A stretch of 64,000 nucleotides of DNA from Methyloligella solikamskensis (GTDB lineage Bacteria; Pseudomonadota; Alphaproteobacteria; Rhizobiales; Methyloligellaceae): assembly GCF_042676065.1 (NCBI RefSeq), contig NZ_JBHTJO010000001.1, forward strand, positions 1,240,001 to 1,304,000, in the 5' to 3' direction. A model generated the notes under the pieces. The model was not told the DNA's origin and did not search any database. It saw nothing but the letters and a program-made list of their open reading frames with translations. Position 1 is the stretch's first letter. Each line of letters begins with the position of its first letter. Of this stretch, positions 52,265 through 60,307 are shown piece by piece. A program made the translations under genes and the position numbers.

Positions 52265-52743
52265 ACGTCCGCGGCTTCTTCCTTATTAGAAGGCTGCTTG
52301 GACCAGCTTTCCTTCGCCGCGTCGTCGCTGTCGCGCGCCTCGACCCAGCCGGCCCCGTCCGGCCCGTCTTCGAACTTCCAGAACGGCGCGTCGGTCTTCA
52401 GGTAATCCATCAGGAAGGATGCCGCCTCGAAGGCCGCGTGACGATGCTCGGAGGCGGTCGCCACTAGAACGATGTTCTCGCCCGGCACCAGCTTGCCGAC
52501 GCGGTGGACGATGAGGCTCGCCTGAAGCGGCCAGCGCTCATGGGCCTGCGCCTCGATGCGGGCGAGCTCCTTCTCGGTCATACCGGGATAGTGCTCCAGG
52601 TTCATGGAATCGATGACCTTGTCTGAGCCCCGGTCCCGCACGACGCCGGTGAAGGTGACGATTGCGCCGATATCGGTGCGGCCGTCCTTCAGGATTTCGA
52701 CCTCTTCGGCGAGATCGAAATCGGCTTCCTGGATGCGGATCAT
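52261..52743 (-). CDS. moaE: molybdopterin synthase catalytic subunit
   Basis: 160-residue large subunit of molybdopterin synthase, which adds two sulfurs to cyclic pyranopterin. Conserved regions are GAIVTFTGVVRDR, LEHYPGMTEKEL and the catalytic HRVGKLVPGE then SEHRHAAFEA, with MDYLKTDAPFWK containing the active-site lysines. It follows moaD by 2 bp in the pgsA-moaD-moaE set. The C-terminal tail is charged and a little longer than usual. Confidence 0.95.
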   Translation of the reverse strand: MIRIQEADFDLAEEVEILKDGRTDIGAIVTFTGVVRDRGSDKVIDSMNLEHYPGMTEKELARIEAQAHERWPLQASLIVHRVGKLVPGENIVLVATASEHRHAAFEAASFLMDYLKTDAPFWKFEDGPDGAGWVEARDSDDAAKESWSKQPSNKEEAADV

Positions 52744-52745
52744 GC

Positions 52746-52997
52746 CTAGCCTCCGGTGACGGGAGGGAAGAAGGCGATCTCTTGCGCGCCGGCGATAGCC
52801 GCGTCGTGACGGGCGTGGGTCTGGTCGATGGCCGCGCGGATGACCTTGTCCTTTTCGAAGGCGGCGGCGAATTCCTCGCCGCGGGTCTTTTGCCAGCGCA
52901 GCAGGTCGCCGACGGTCTCGATCTCGGCGGGAAGCTCGATCTCTTCGGATGAGATTCCGGTCTTCTCCCGAACCCAGGCGAAATAGAGCAAACGCAT
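52746..52997 (-). CDS. moaD: molybdopterin synthase sulfur carrier subunit
   Basis: 83-residue ubiquitin-like sulfur carrier. It starts MRLLYFAWVREKTG and ends in the family double glycine (PPVTGG). The C-terminal Gly is adenylated and thiocarboxylated to donate sulfur to MoaE. The ATG at 52997 is fixed by the family start, and the stop lies 2 bp before moaE. It starts 2 bp after the pgsA stop. Confidence 0.95.
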   Translation of the reverse strand: MRLLYFAWVREKTGISSEEIELPAEIETVGDLLRWQKTRGEEFAAAFEKDKVIRAAIDQTHARHDAAIAGAQEIAFFPPVTGG

Positions 52998-52999
52998 GA

Positions 53000-53605
53000 C
53001 TAGTCGGCCTCTCCGGAAATGGCGTGGCGCAGACCGGCCCGCAGGTAATCGTATCCCGTATAGAGAGTCAGGATCGCGGCGATCCAAAGCAGTGTCAGGC
53101 CGGTCAGGGTCGTATAGGGAAAGATCTTGTCGCCGGCGCTGCCCGCCAGAAGGAAGCCGATGGCGACCATCTGGACGGTCGTCTTCCATTTGGCGAGTGC
53201 CGAGACGGGCACGCTCACGGCCAGGGAGCCAAGGAACTCGCGCAGGCCCGAGACGAGGATCTCGCGGGACAGGATGATGACGCCGGCCCAAAGCGACCAG
53301 CCGGCGATGGTCTGGTCGGCGGCGAGCATCAGAAGGCTGGCGGAGACGAGCAGCTTGTCGGCGATGGGGTCGAGCATGCGCCCCAGCGCGCTCTGCTGTC
53401 CCCAGGCCCGCGCGAGATAGCCATCCAGGAAATCGGTGACGCCGGCGGCGATGAAGATGCTCATGGCGAGCCAGTTGCCCAGATCGCCCGGCAGGAAGAA
53501 GCAGCCGACCAGGGCAAACACCGCCACGATGCGCCCATAGGTGAGCACATTGGGAAGGCTCGCGATCCGGCTTTCGGCAGGTACCGTATAGGGCTGATCA
53601 GACAT
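53000..53605 (-). CDS. pgsA: CDP-diacylglycerol-glycerol-3-phosphate 3-phosphatidyltransferase
   Basis: 201-residue integral membrane enzyme that makes phosphatidylglycerophosphate from CDP-diacylglycerol. The CDP-alcohol motif DFLDGYLAR...GRMLDPIADK is complete. ATG 53605 follows GAAGAGG, and an open extension upstream is not needed. It lies about 170 bp after uvrC on the same strand, with a tandem repeat between, followed directly by moaD and moaE. Confidence 0.95.
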   Translation of the reverse strand: MSDQPYTVPAESRIASLPNVLTYGRIVAVFALVGCFFLPGDLGNWLAMSIFIAAGVTDFLDGYLARAWGQQSALGRMLDPIADKLLVSASLLMLAADQTIAGWSLWAGVIILSREILVSGLREFLGSLAVSVPVSALAKWKTTVQMVAIGFLLAGSAGDKIFPYTTLTGLTLLWIAAILTLYTGYDYLRAGLRHAISGEAD

Positions 53606-53709
53606 TCCGGCCTCTTCGTGACTTGGTGCGGCCTCTTCCAACTCGAACTCCCGGGTGTCTCTCGCACCGGCTCGCACAAAGCAAGCCAAACTCAATCGCT
53701 TCTGTCGCG

Positions 53710-53784
53710 CAATTCAACCACTTCTCACTCGACCGCTTCGGACCCAACCATCTCGCGCTTAACCAGTTCACACTCAACCAGTTC
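53710..53784. repeat. five-copy 15-bp tandem repeat at the 3' end of uvrC
   Basis: Five diverged 15-bp units, on the plus strand of the pattern (3-6 bases)-YTNAACCAYTTC or AACCAGTTC: 53710-53724, 53725-53739, 53740-53754, 53755-53769 and 53770-53784. The last unit overlaps the uvrC stop codon at 53774-53776. The unit is five codons long, so it could extend a reading frame if the stop were lost. Confidence 0.7.
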
Positions 53785-55699
53785 GCTCGTGGAAGTGGTC
53801 GTAGATCGTCTGGGCCATCTGGTCGCTGATGCCGCCGACGTTCGCAAGATCGGCGAGGCCCGCCCGGCTGACCGCCTTGGCGGAGCCGAAATGCTGCAAC
53901 AGGGCCCGCTTGCGCGACGGCCCGATGCCTGGAACCTCGTCGAGGGGCGAGGCACCCATAGACTTCTTCCGCCGGGTGCGATGCGCCCCGATGGCGAAGC
54001 GATGCGCCTCATCCCGCAACGTCTGAATGCAATATAGGACGGGATCGCGGGGTTCGAGAAGGATCGGGTCGCGTCCTTTCTGATATATGCGTTCGCGTCC
54101 GGCATTGCGATCAGGGCCTTTCGAGACGGCTGCGAGCGAGATGTCCTCCTCAAGCCCCAGCTCCTCCAGCACCTGATTGGCGATTGCGAGCTGTCCGGGA
54201 CCGCCGTCGATCAGCACGAGATCCGGGGCCGACCAGCCGCTCACCTCGTCCTTATCCTTCAGGAGCCGCGCGAAACGCCGCTGCAGCATCTCGCGCATCA
54301 TGGCGTAATCGTCGCCGGGGGTGAGGTCTTCGGAGCGCATGTTGAACTTACGATACTGACTTTTGATGAACCCCTCTTGACCGGCGACCACCATGGCACC
54401 GACGGCGTTGGTGCCGGAGATGTGGCTGTTGTCGTAGATCTCGATGCGCTCCGGCGCGTCGTCCAGGCCGAGGAGTTCGGCCAGCTTGGCGAAGATCGCG
54501 GCCTGGGACGAGACATCGGCGAGGCGGCGGGCCAGCGCCTCCTTGGCATTGGCCAGGGCATGGACGACCAGCTCGCGCTTCTCGCCGCGCTGGGGGGTGG
54601 TAACGCTGACCTTGCGGCCTGCCTTCAGGGATAGGGCCTCGGCAAGCAGCTTCCGTCCCTTCAGCTCATGGGATAGCAGGAGCGAGCGGGGCGGGGGCTT
54701 GTCGTCGTAGAACTGTGCGACGAAGCTCTCCAGCACTTCTTCGACGGATGTCGTCTTGTCGGCGCGCGGGTAATAGGCGCGGTTGCCCCAGTTGTTGCCG
54801 TTGCGGAAGAAGAAGACCTGGATGCAGGTCTGGCCCGCATCTTGATGGGCGGCGAAGACATCCGCTTCATTCACACTGTAGGGGTTGATGCCCTGGCGCG
54901 ACTGAATGTGGGACAGCGCCGTGAGACGGTCGCGCAGGCTTGCCGCGCGCTCGTATTCCTGGGATTCGCTCGCCTCGTTCATGAGCTTGTGCAGGCGCCG
55001 TTTCACCTCATCGCTTTCGCCGGTGAGGAAGCCGAGCGCCTCGTCGACCAGTTCGCCATAAGCTTCTTCGGAGATCTCGCCCGTGCACGGGCCGCTGCAC
55101 CGCTTGATCTGGAAGAGCAGGCAGGGGCGGTCTCGGTTCTCGAAATAGGAGTCGGAGCAGGAGCGCAGCAGGAAGGCGCGCTGCAGGGTGTTGATGGTGC
55201 GGCTCACCGCGCCGGCAGAGGCAAAGGGACCGAAATAGTCGCCCTTGCGGTTGCGCGCGCCGCGATGCTTCAGGATCTGCGGGATCGGGTGGTCGCGGGC
55301 GATCAGGATGAAGGGGAACGACTTGTCGTCCCGCATCACCACGTTGTAGCGAGGCTTAAGCCGCTTGATCAGATTGGCTTCGAGGAGCAGCGCCTCGGTC
55401 TCCGTGCCCGTGGTCACGAATTCCATGGAGGCGGTGCCGGCGATCATCCGCATGATGCGGTGATTGTGACCCGTGCCGCGCGTGTAGCTCTGGACGCGCT
55501 TCTTCAGATGGCGCGCCTTGCCCACATAGAGAACGTCGCCCTTGGCATCGAACATCCGGTAGACGCCGGGTCCTGCGGGGGCGTTCTTCGCATAACGCGC
55601 GATGACCTCGGCCCCGGTGTCGGGACCGCGGACGGCGTCGACGGCGCGCGCCACAAGCGAGGAATTTTCGCTCTCGGGTGATTCAGCGGACATGGTCAT
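53774..55699 (-). CDS. uvrC: excinuclease ABC subunit C
   Basis: 641-residue nuclease of nucleotide excision repair that cuts on both sides of a lesion after UvrAB loading. The N-terminal GIY-YIG nuclease is at about 42-125 (GPGVYRMF, VLYVGKARHLKKRV), the Cys-rich region has CLLFQIKRCSGPC, the UVR motif has ERAASLRDRL, the RNase H-like nuclease has EIYDNSHISGTNAVGAMVV and LIDGGPGQ, and C-terminal helix-hairpin-helix motifs follow. Full length. The 3' end runs into a 15-bp tandem repeat. Confidence 0.97.
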   Translation of the reverse strand: MTMSAESPESENSSLVARAVDAVRGPDTGAEVIARYAKNAPAGPGVYRMFDAKGDVLYVGKARHLKKRVQSYTRGTGHNHRIMRMIAGTASMEFVTTGTETEALLLEANLIKRLKPRYNVVMRDDKSFPFILIARDHPIPQILKHRGARNRKGDYFGPFASAGAVSRTINTLQRAFLLRSCSDSYFENRDRPCLLFQIKRCSGPCTGEISEEAYGELVDEALGFLTGESDEVKRRLHKLMNEASESQEYERAASLRDRLTALSHIQSRQGINPYSVNEADVFAAHQDAGQTCIQVFFFRNGNNWGNRAYYPRADKTTSVEEVLESFVAQFYDDKPPPRSLLLSHELKGRKLLAEALSLKAGRKVSVTTPQRGEKRELVVHALANAKEALARRLADVSSQAAIFAKLAELLGLDDAPERIEIYDNSHISGTNAVGAMVVAGQEGFIKSQYRKFNMRSEDLTPGDDYAMMREMLQRRFARLLKDKDEVSGWSAPDLVLIDGGPGQLAIANQVLEELGLEEDISLAAVSKGPDRNAGRERIYQKGRDPILLEPRDPVLYCIQTLRDEAHRFAIGAHRTRRKKSMGASPLDEVPGIGPSRKRALLQHFGSAKAVSRAGLADLANVGGISDQMAQTIYDHFHERTG

Positions 55700-55830
55700 G
55701 ATTTAGGGCGGTTTCGCCCAATGGGAATAGCCGACGCCCCCGCCTTAAGGAAGGGTGGGCCGTCCGGGTGCCGGCTGCAAGGGGCGCGTAGCGACGATGA
55801 CACAGTGTGGCCGCGGCCATCACTGTTTCG

Positions 55831-56568
55831 TCATGCGAGATGCTGACCGCTATCCACGGCGATCATTTGGCCGGTCAGGCTGGGCGTGTCCACCAGGAGA
55901 CGGATGGCGGCGCAGATCTGCTCGGGCAGGATGCCTTGTCCCAGTAGGGTGGCGCCACATTCAGCCGCGAACTCTTCTTCCGTTTGATGACGGCTTTGAA
56001 ACACAGGGCCGGGGCCGACGGCATTGACCCGGATGCGGGGGGCCAGGGCCTGGGCCATGAGCTGGGTTGCGCTCCAGAGAGCGGATTTCGCCACGGAATA
56101 GGAGAAGAAGGCGGGATTCGGCCGCCAGACCTTCTGATCGAGAATGTTGATGACACTGCCCTTGGCGTCCGCCGGAAGCTTGGCGGCGAAGGCCTGGGTG
56201 AGGAAGACCGGGGCGCGGAGGTCGAGGGTCATGTGATCCTCCCAGGTCTCCAGGGTCATGGATTCGAGCGTGTCCCACTCGTATTGGGCGGCATTGTTGA
56301 CGAGGCAGGTGGCCGGACCGAAGGCGTCCGCGCACGCTGCAAAGAGGCGGGCGGGAGCATCCGCCTGGGTGAGATCGGCCTTGATGGCGATGGCCTCGCC
56401 GCCCAAATCGCAGATCTCGGACACCAATTCCGCGGCTCCGTCGCTCGATTTGTAGTGATGGGCTGCGACCCGCCAGCCGCGCGAGGCGAAATCGCGGGCG
56501 ATCGCCTGGCCCAGACGGCGGCCTGCGCCGGTGACGAGCACTGTGCCGGGGGAGATATCAGAGGTCAT
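55831..56568 (-). CDS. short-chain dehydrogenase/reductase
   Basis: 245-residue SDR. The cofactor motif is TGAGRRLGQA, NNAAQ follows, and the catalytic tyrosine and lysine are in YSVAKSAL. There is no serine at the usual place before the tyrosine; the stretch reads SVINILDQKVW. Arg residues after the glycine motif suggest NADPH, as in FolM-like pteridine reductases, which this resembles in general. It lies upstream of uvrC on the same strand. ATG 56568 is preferred to a start seven codons earlier. Confidence 0.82.
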   Translation of the reverse strand: MTSDISPGTVLVTGAGRRLGQAIARDFASRGWRVAAHHYKSSDGAAELVSEICDLGGEAIAIKADLTQADAPARLFAACADAFGPATCLVNNAAQYEWDTLESMTLETWEDHMTLDLRAPVFLTQAFAAKLPADAKGSVINILDQKVWRPNPAFFSYSVAKSALWSATQLMAQALAPRIRVNAVGPGPVFQSRHQTEEEFAAECGATLLGQGILPEQICAAIRLLVDTPSLTGQMIAVDSGQHLA

Positions 56569-57024
56569 TAGGGTCGGGACTTTCGGCAAAAGGCGAAAAC
56601 GAGAGTCGATTCGCTCAGAATCGGGTGGCGAAAGGACTGGAATCGACTCTAAGAAGCCGCTCGGGACGCGACAAGGCGGCCTGATGGCGCCTTCGCGACC
56701 GGTTTGAAGAGGAGGGCGTAACCGCTTGCAGAGTGCTAGCCTTCTACTTCCGCTACATGCGTAAGCATTTGCCCCATTAATAGGCAGCTATTTGAGGCGA
56801 ATTGTCGGGTCGCGGGTAACCAAAAGCCTAAACCGTGTTCAACTGCAGGATAATCATTGCAAGATAGTCACACTCCCTGGTTTCTTTCGCAAAACCAATG
56901 CTTTTCCGTTGCCGGTCCGAGGCCGTTCAGTATTGTAACCGAGACACAGGGAGCGCGGGGCTGATTGCCGGCCTGCTCTCCGTCAAGAATGGTAATGCAG
57001 GGACTTAAGAACAGGAGAACTGAT
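56569..57024. other. intergenic region upstream of the porin gene
   Basis: About 450 bp. It holds the SDR promoter region on one side and the porin promoter on the other. The only candidate I see is at 56909-56936. No gene is supported. Confidence 0.6.
56909..56936 (+). promoter_or_regulatory. candidate promoter of the porin-like gene
   Basis: TTGCCG (56909-56914) and TATTGT (56931-56936) with a 16-bp spacer, about 90 bp before the start. Each box has four matches to consensus. Confidence 0.35.
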
Positions 57025-57804
57025 ATGGCTCGGCGCAGCTATGCAGGGATTATCACTTCAGGCCTCGCTGCCGCAGGTGCGGTGGCTTTCGCCACGTCCG
57101 CTTCGGCAGGTGGTATTTATGAGCCGATGCCGGTCGTTGAGGCCGCTTCGCCCAGCCACGAGCTGGAGCTTTCCGCCAACACGGCGCTGACCACGGACTA
57201 CGTCTTCCGTGGCCTCACGCAGACTCAAGAGAATCCGGCCATCTCCGGCGGCTTCGACGCGAGCTACAACATCTTCTACGCGGGTGTTTGGGCCTCCAAC
57301 GTCGACTTCGGTGGCGATGACAACATCGAGATCGACTACTACGCCGGTGTTGCACCGACGTTCATGGGCGTCGACTTCGACTTCGGTGTTCTGGCCTATA
57401 CCTATCCTGGCGGTGAGACCGACACGATCTGGGAAGGCGCCATCGGCATGAGCAAGAGCTTCTTCGACGACAAGCTCGCTCTTGGATGGACGAACTACAT
57501 CGAGATCGAGAATGGCGATTACTGGGTGCCTGAGCTCTCGGCCGCCTACACCTTCGACAAGGTGTCCATCTTCACCCCGACCCTGGGTGGTACGATCGGC
57601 TTCGTCGACAACGACGGTCCCGGCGACTACACCTACTGGAACGTGGGCCTGAGCCTTGGCTTCTACAAAGAAGACATGTTCACCCTCGACCTGCGCTACT
57701 GGGATACCGACTACAGCGCTTCGGGTTGCCAGGCTCTGATGGGCGGTTCCGGCGCCGACTACTGCGACGAGCGGATCGTCGGTACGCTTTCGGCCTCCTT
57801 CTAA
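57025..57804 (+). CDS. TorF-family putative porin (TIGR02001-like)
   Basis: 259 residues. A signal peptide (MARRSYAG...ATSASAG) is followed by an outer membrane beta-barrel with alternating aromatic strands (LSANTALTTDYVFRGLTQTQENPAISGGF, YAGVWASNV) ending in the terminal phenylalanine (SASF). This pattern is that of a conserved hypothetical family found in many proteobacteria. AGGAGA precedes the ATG 57025. It probably forms a small outer membrane channel. Single gene with a strong terminator. Confidence 0.88.
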   Translation: MARRSYAGIITSGLAAAGAVAFATSASAGGIYEPMPVVEAASPSHELELSANTALTTDYVFRGLTQTQENPAISGGFDASYNIFYAGVWASNVDFGGDDNIEIDYYAGVAPTFMGVDFDFGVLAYTYPGGETDTIWEGAIGMSKSFFDDKLALGWTNYIEIENGDYWVPELSAAYTFDKVSIFTPTLGGTIGFVDNDGPGDYTYWNVGLSLGFYKEDMFTLDLRYWDTDYSASGCQALMGGSGADYCDERIVGTLSASF

Positions 57805-57834
57805 GACAGCCGAAACCGGACTTATCCAAGTTTA

Positions 57835-57865
57835 GGGGCGCTCTCCGAAGCGCCCCTTTTCTTTT
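57835..57865 (+). terminator. rho-independent terminator of the porin gene
   Basis: GGGGCGCT/AGCGCCCC with a 6-nt loop (57835-57856), then TTTTCTTTT. It lies 30 bp past the porin stop. Confidence 0.92.
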
Positions 57866-57991
57866 GCGCGGTCGCCTTCGGGCGCGCGCTTCTCTTGCTC
57901 GGCTCGCGTCCGCAAACGGACATTACGGCTTCCGGGTCCGAGCCGGCGGTATTCGGTTTTCCTGAGGGTCAATTCGCGGCATAGAGGGGCG

Positions 57992-58696
57992 ATGACCGAC
58001 CAGCACGAACCGACAACGTCTCAGCCGCGCGCGCCCAGTGAGCGTGAGATCGAGGCGGCCCACGCGATCTACACGCCGCGAAATCTGAAGCTCTACGATT
58101 TCGTCGTGCACGGGTTCTCCAACCGCTTCGCGTGGCGTTGTCCGACGCGGGCGTTGGATGCCCATTACGAGACGAACCTCTCCTCCAACCATCTCGAGGC
58201 CGCCGTCGGTACGGGCTTCTTCCTGGAGCGGGCGAAGCGGCCGGGGTTCGATCGGCTGACCCTGCTGGATATCAACGGGTCCTGCCTGGAGGAGGCTGAG
58301 CGCCGTCTGGCGGGCTATGGGCCGGATCTCCTGCAGGCGAGCCTGTTCGATCCGGTGCCCGTGAGTCAGCCTTACGACAGTGTGGGGCTGACCTATGTGC
58401 TTCATTGCCTGCCGGGCGCCATGACGGAGAAGCTCGCCGTCATCGACAATCTCAAGCCGGCCATGCATGGGGAGACGGTGCTCTTCGGAGCCACGATCCT
58501 GGGCCAGGCGATCAAGCCGAACCTGGCGGCGAAAGCCTTGCTGTCCACCTATAACCGCAAGGGCGTCTTCCATAACCGCGAGGACGATTTCGCCTCTCTT
58601 GCTCAAGGGCTGCGGGACCGCTTCGACCAGGTCAGGGTCTGGCAGGAGGGCTGCGTGGCGCTGTTCAGAGCGCAAGGCTTGGGGGCAGGGGAATAG
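57992..58696 (+). CDS. class I SAM-dependent methyltransferase
   Basis: 234-residue soluble protein. Glycine-rich SAM motif AVGTGFFLERA is at about 70-80, an acidic residue ends the next strand (LLDINGS), and VGLTYVLHCLPG is a motif-II-like region. The methylated substrate is not evident. It starts 128 bp after the porin terminator and stands alone. Confidence 0.85.
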   Translation: MTDQHEPTTSQPRAPSEREIEAAHAIYTPRNLKLYDFVVHGFSNRFAWRCPTRALDAHYETNLSSNHLEAAVGTGFFLERAKRPGFDRLTLLDINGSCLEEAERRLAGYGPDLLQASLFDPVPVSQPYDSVGLTYVLHCLPGAMTEKLAVIDNLKPAMHGETVLFGATILGQAIKPNLAAKALLSTYNRKGVFHNREDDFASLAQGLRDRFDQVRVWQEGCVALFRAQGLGAGE

Positions 58697-58883
58697 GCTT
58701 CCTACGCCCCAAGTGTGCCGCTTTGAAATCTTCGCTAACCCGTTCTTAACGCTAAGAAAAGATGACCCCTCCGGTCCTTAACCTTCCGTAAGGGATGACC
58801 ATTACGCTCGCGCGTATCGGATGAATTAGGGCCCGGCTGGCGCTGGGGCAAGCGCCGGGGCACCTGTCTGAGGGAGTTTTACC

Positions 58884-59573
58884 ATGGGTATGGGATGGAA
58901 CAGAGCTGCCTGCGCGGCGGCCGTTTTTGCAGTTTTCGCATCCGCCGCTGCCACACAGGCGAACGCCCAGGTCTACGGCGACCCCTACGGGGGGTCGATG
59001 TACGATTCGGGCCCGAGCTATGGCGGCGCGATGTTCCAAGGCTGGTGGATGGGGGCGACGGTCGGTGGCCGCAGCCTCGACACGTCCACGACGGCCACGG
59101 ACGACTTTTCGGGCAGCGATTTCACCGGCGGCATTACCGGCGGCTACAACATCCAGAACGGTCAGATCGTCTACGGCGCGGAAGCGGATCTATTGCTCGG
59201 AGACGTCTCGGCGAGCAAGTCTATCGGCGGCGGCCTCTATACCGCCCGCTCAAGCATCGGCTCGACGGGCGACTTCAAGCTGAAGGCGGGCGTCACGGTG
59301 ATTCCGCAGCTGCTGATCTTCGGTACGGCCGGTATCTCCGTTGCCGACACCGATGTGAAGATCAAAGGTCCGGTCACCAAGAGCGATAGCGGCGCCGATT
59401 TCGGCTGGAATATCGGCGGCGGCGCGGAGGTCGCGCTGACCCAGGATTGGAGCTTCCGCTTCGATTACCAGTACACCGACTTCGGTTCGGAGACGATTTC
59501 CTATCCGGGCGGCGACGTGAAGTTCGACAACAGCACGAACACCTATCGCGGCTCGATCTCGTACCACTTCTAA
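58884..59573 (+). CDS. outer membrane beta-barrel protein (Omp25/Omp31-like)
   Basis: 229 residues. A signal peptide ends in QANAQ, a short Gly/Tyr-rich N-terminal segment follows, and then an eight-stranded barrel like the Omp25/Omp31 family (GGITGGYNIQNGQIVYGAEADL, FRFDYQYTDFG, YRGSISYHF). The terminal phenylalanine is typical. GGGAG precedes the ATG. It is probably an abundant structural outer membrane protein. Single gene convergent with RNase T2. Confidence 0.9.
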   Translation: MGMGWNRAACAAAVFAVFASAAATQANAQVYGDPYGGSMYDSGPSYGGAMFQGWWMGATVGGRSLDTSTTATDDFSGSDFTGGITGGYNIQNGQIVYGAEADLLLGDVSASKSIGGGLYTARSSIGSTGDFKLKAGVTVIPQLLIFGTAGISVADTDVKIKGPVTKSDSGADFGWNIGGGAEVALTQDWSFRFDYQYTDFGSETISYPGGDVKFDNSTNTYRGSISYHF

Positions 59574-59620
59574 GAGACTTCTGAGGATCTTGCCGGCCAG
59601 GAGGCCGCCGTATCGGGCGG

Positions 59621-60307
59621 CTATCCTGGATCGGCGGGTACGTCGATCTGCGATAGCGGGCAGAGGTGGTGCTGATCCTGGTTGGCACCGCATTCCCGCG
59701 GGCTCAGATCCTTGTTGAAGCAGATCTGCACCTCGTAGAAATCGCCGGACCGGCACACCACGGACATCATAGGCGCGGTCAGCCAATCGTTGGCTTTCAT
59801 GAAGGCCGCCTCGATTTGCCGGGGCGAGGACATGATGTCGGCCTGCGGATCCTTCAGGGCCTTGGGGATCGTCACCTTTTCGTAGAGGGTCTTGGCGGCG
59901 TCGAAGAAGGCTTCCGGCCCGAGGCCCGAGCAGGTGCCGTGGACCCGGTATTCGTGGATGATCAGCCCCTGGCTCGGCATGATGGGCTCCATCTCATTCA
60001 GCACCGAGCGCGGGATCCAGGGGCGCTCGCCCTCATAGCAATCCGACGGCCAGCCTTTCTTATGCTGCGGCCAGAGCCCGTGCAGGATGAAGGTGTTGGA
60101 TAGATCGCCGTCGCAATGCTGGTAGCCGCGGCGGTCGCCTTCATGCTCGCAGAAGGTCGGCGCCCAGCTCAGGATCAACGCATAATACTCGAAGTCGCCA
60201 GGCGTGCCGCGATGGTGATGACGCTCGGCCTGCGCGGCCTGGGACAGCACGGCGAAGCCCGCCGATAGAGCGATGGCGAGAAGGCTGGCGGAAATCGTCT
60301 TACGCAT
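59621..60307 (-). CDS. ribonuclease T2 family protein
   Basis: 228 residues with a signal peptide (SQAAQA), so it acts in the periplasm or outside. The first active-site motif FILHGLWPQ has H76, and the second HEYRVHGTC has H118, E119 and H123. Cysteines for two or more disulfides are present. It cleaves RNA without base preference through a 2',3'-cyclic phosphate. The start overlaps the dipeptidase stop by 8 bp, so the two may be co-expressed for nutrient scavenging. Confidence 0.93.
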   Translation of the reverse strand: MRKTISASLLAIALSAGFAVLSQAAQAERHHHRGTPGDFEYYALILSWAPTFCEHEGDRRGYQHCDGDLSNTFILHGLWPQHKKGWPSDCYEGERPWIPRSVLNEMEPIMPSQGLIIHEYRVHGTCSGLGPEAFFDAAKTLYEKVTIPKALKDPQADIMSSPRQIEAAFMKANDWLTAPMMSVVCRSGDFYEVQICFNKDLSPRECGANQDQHHLCPLSQIDVPADPG

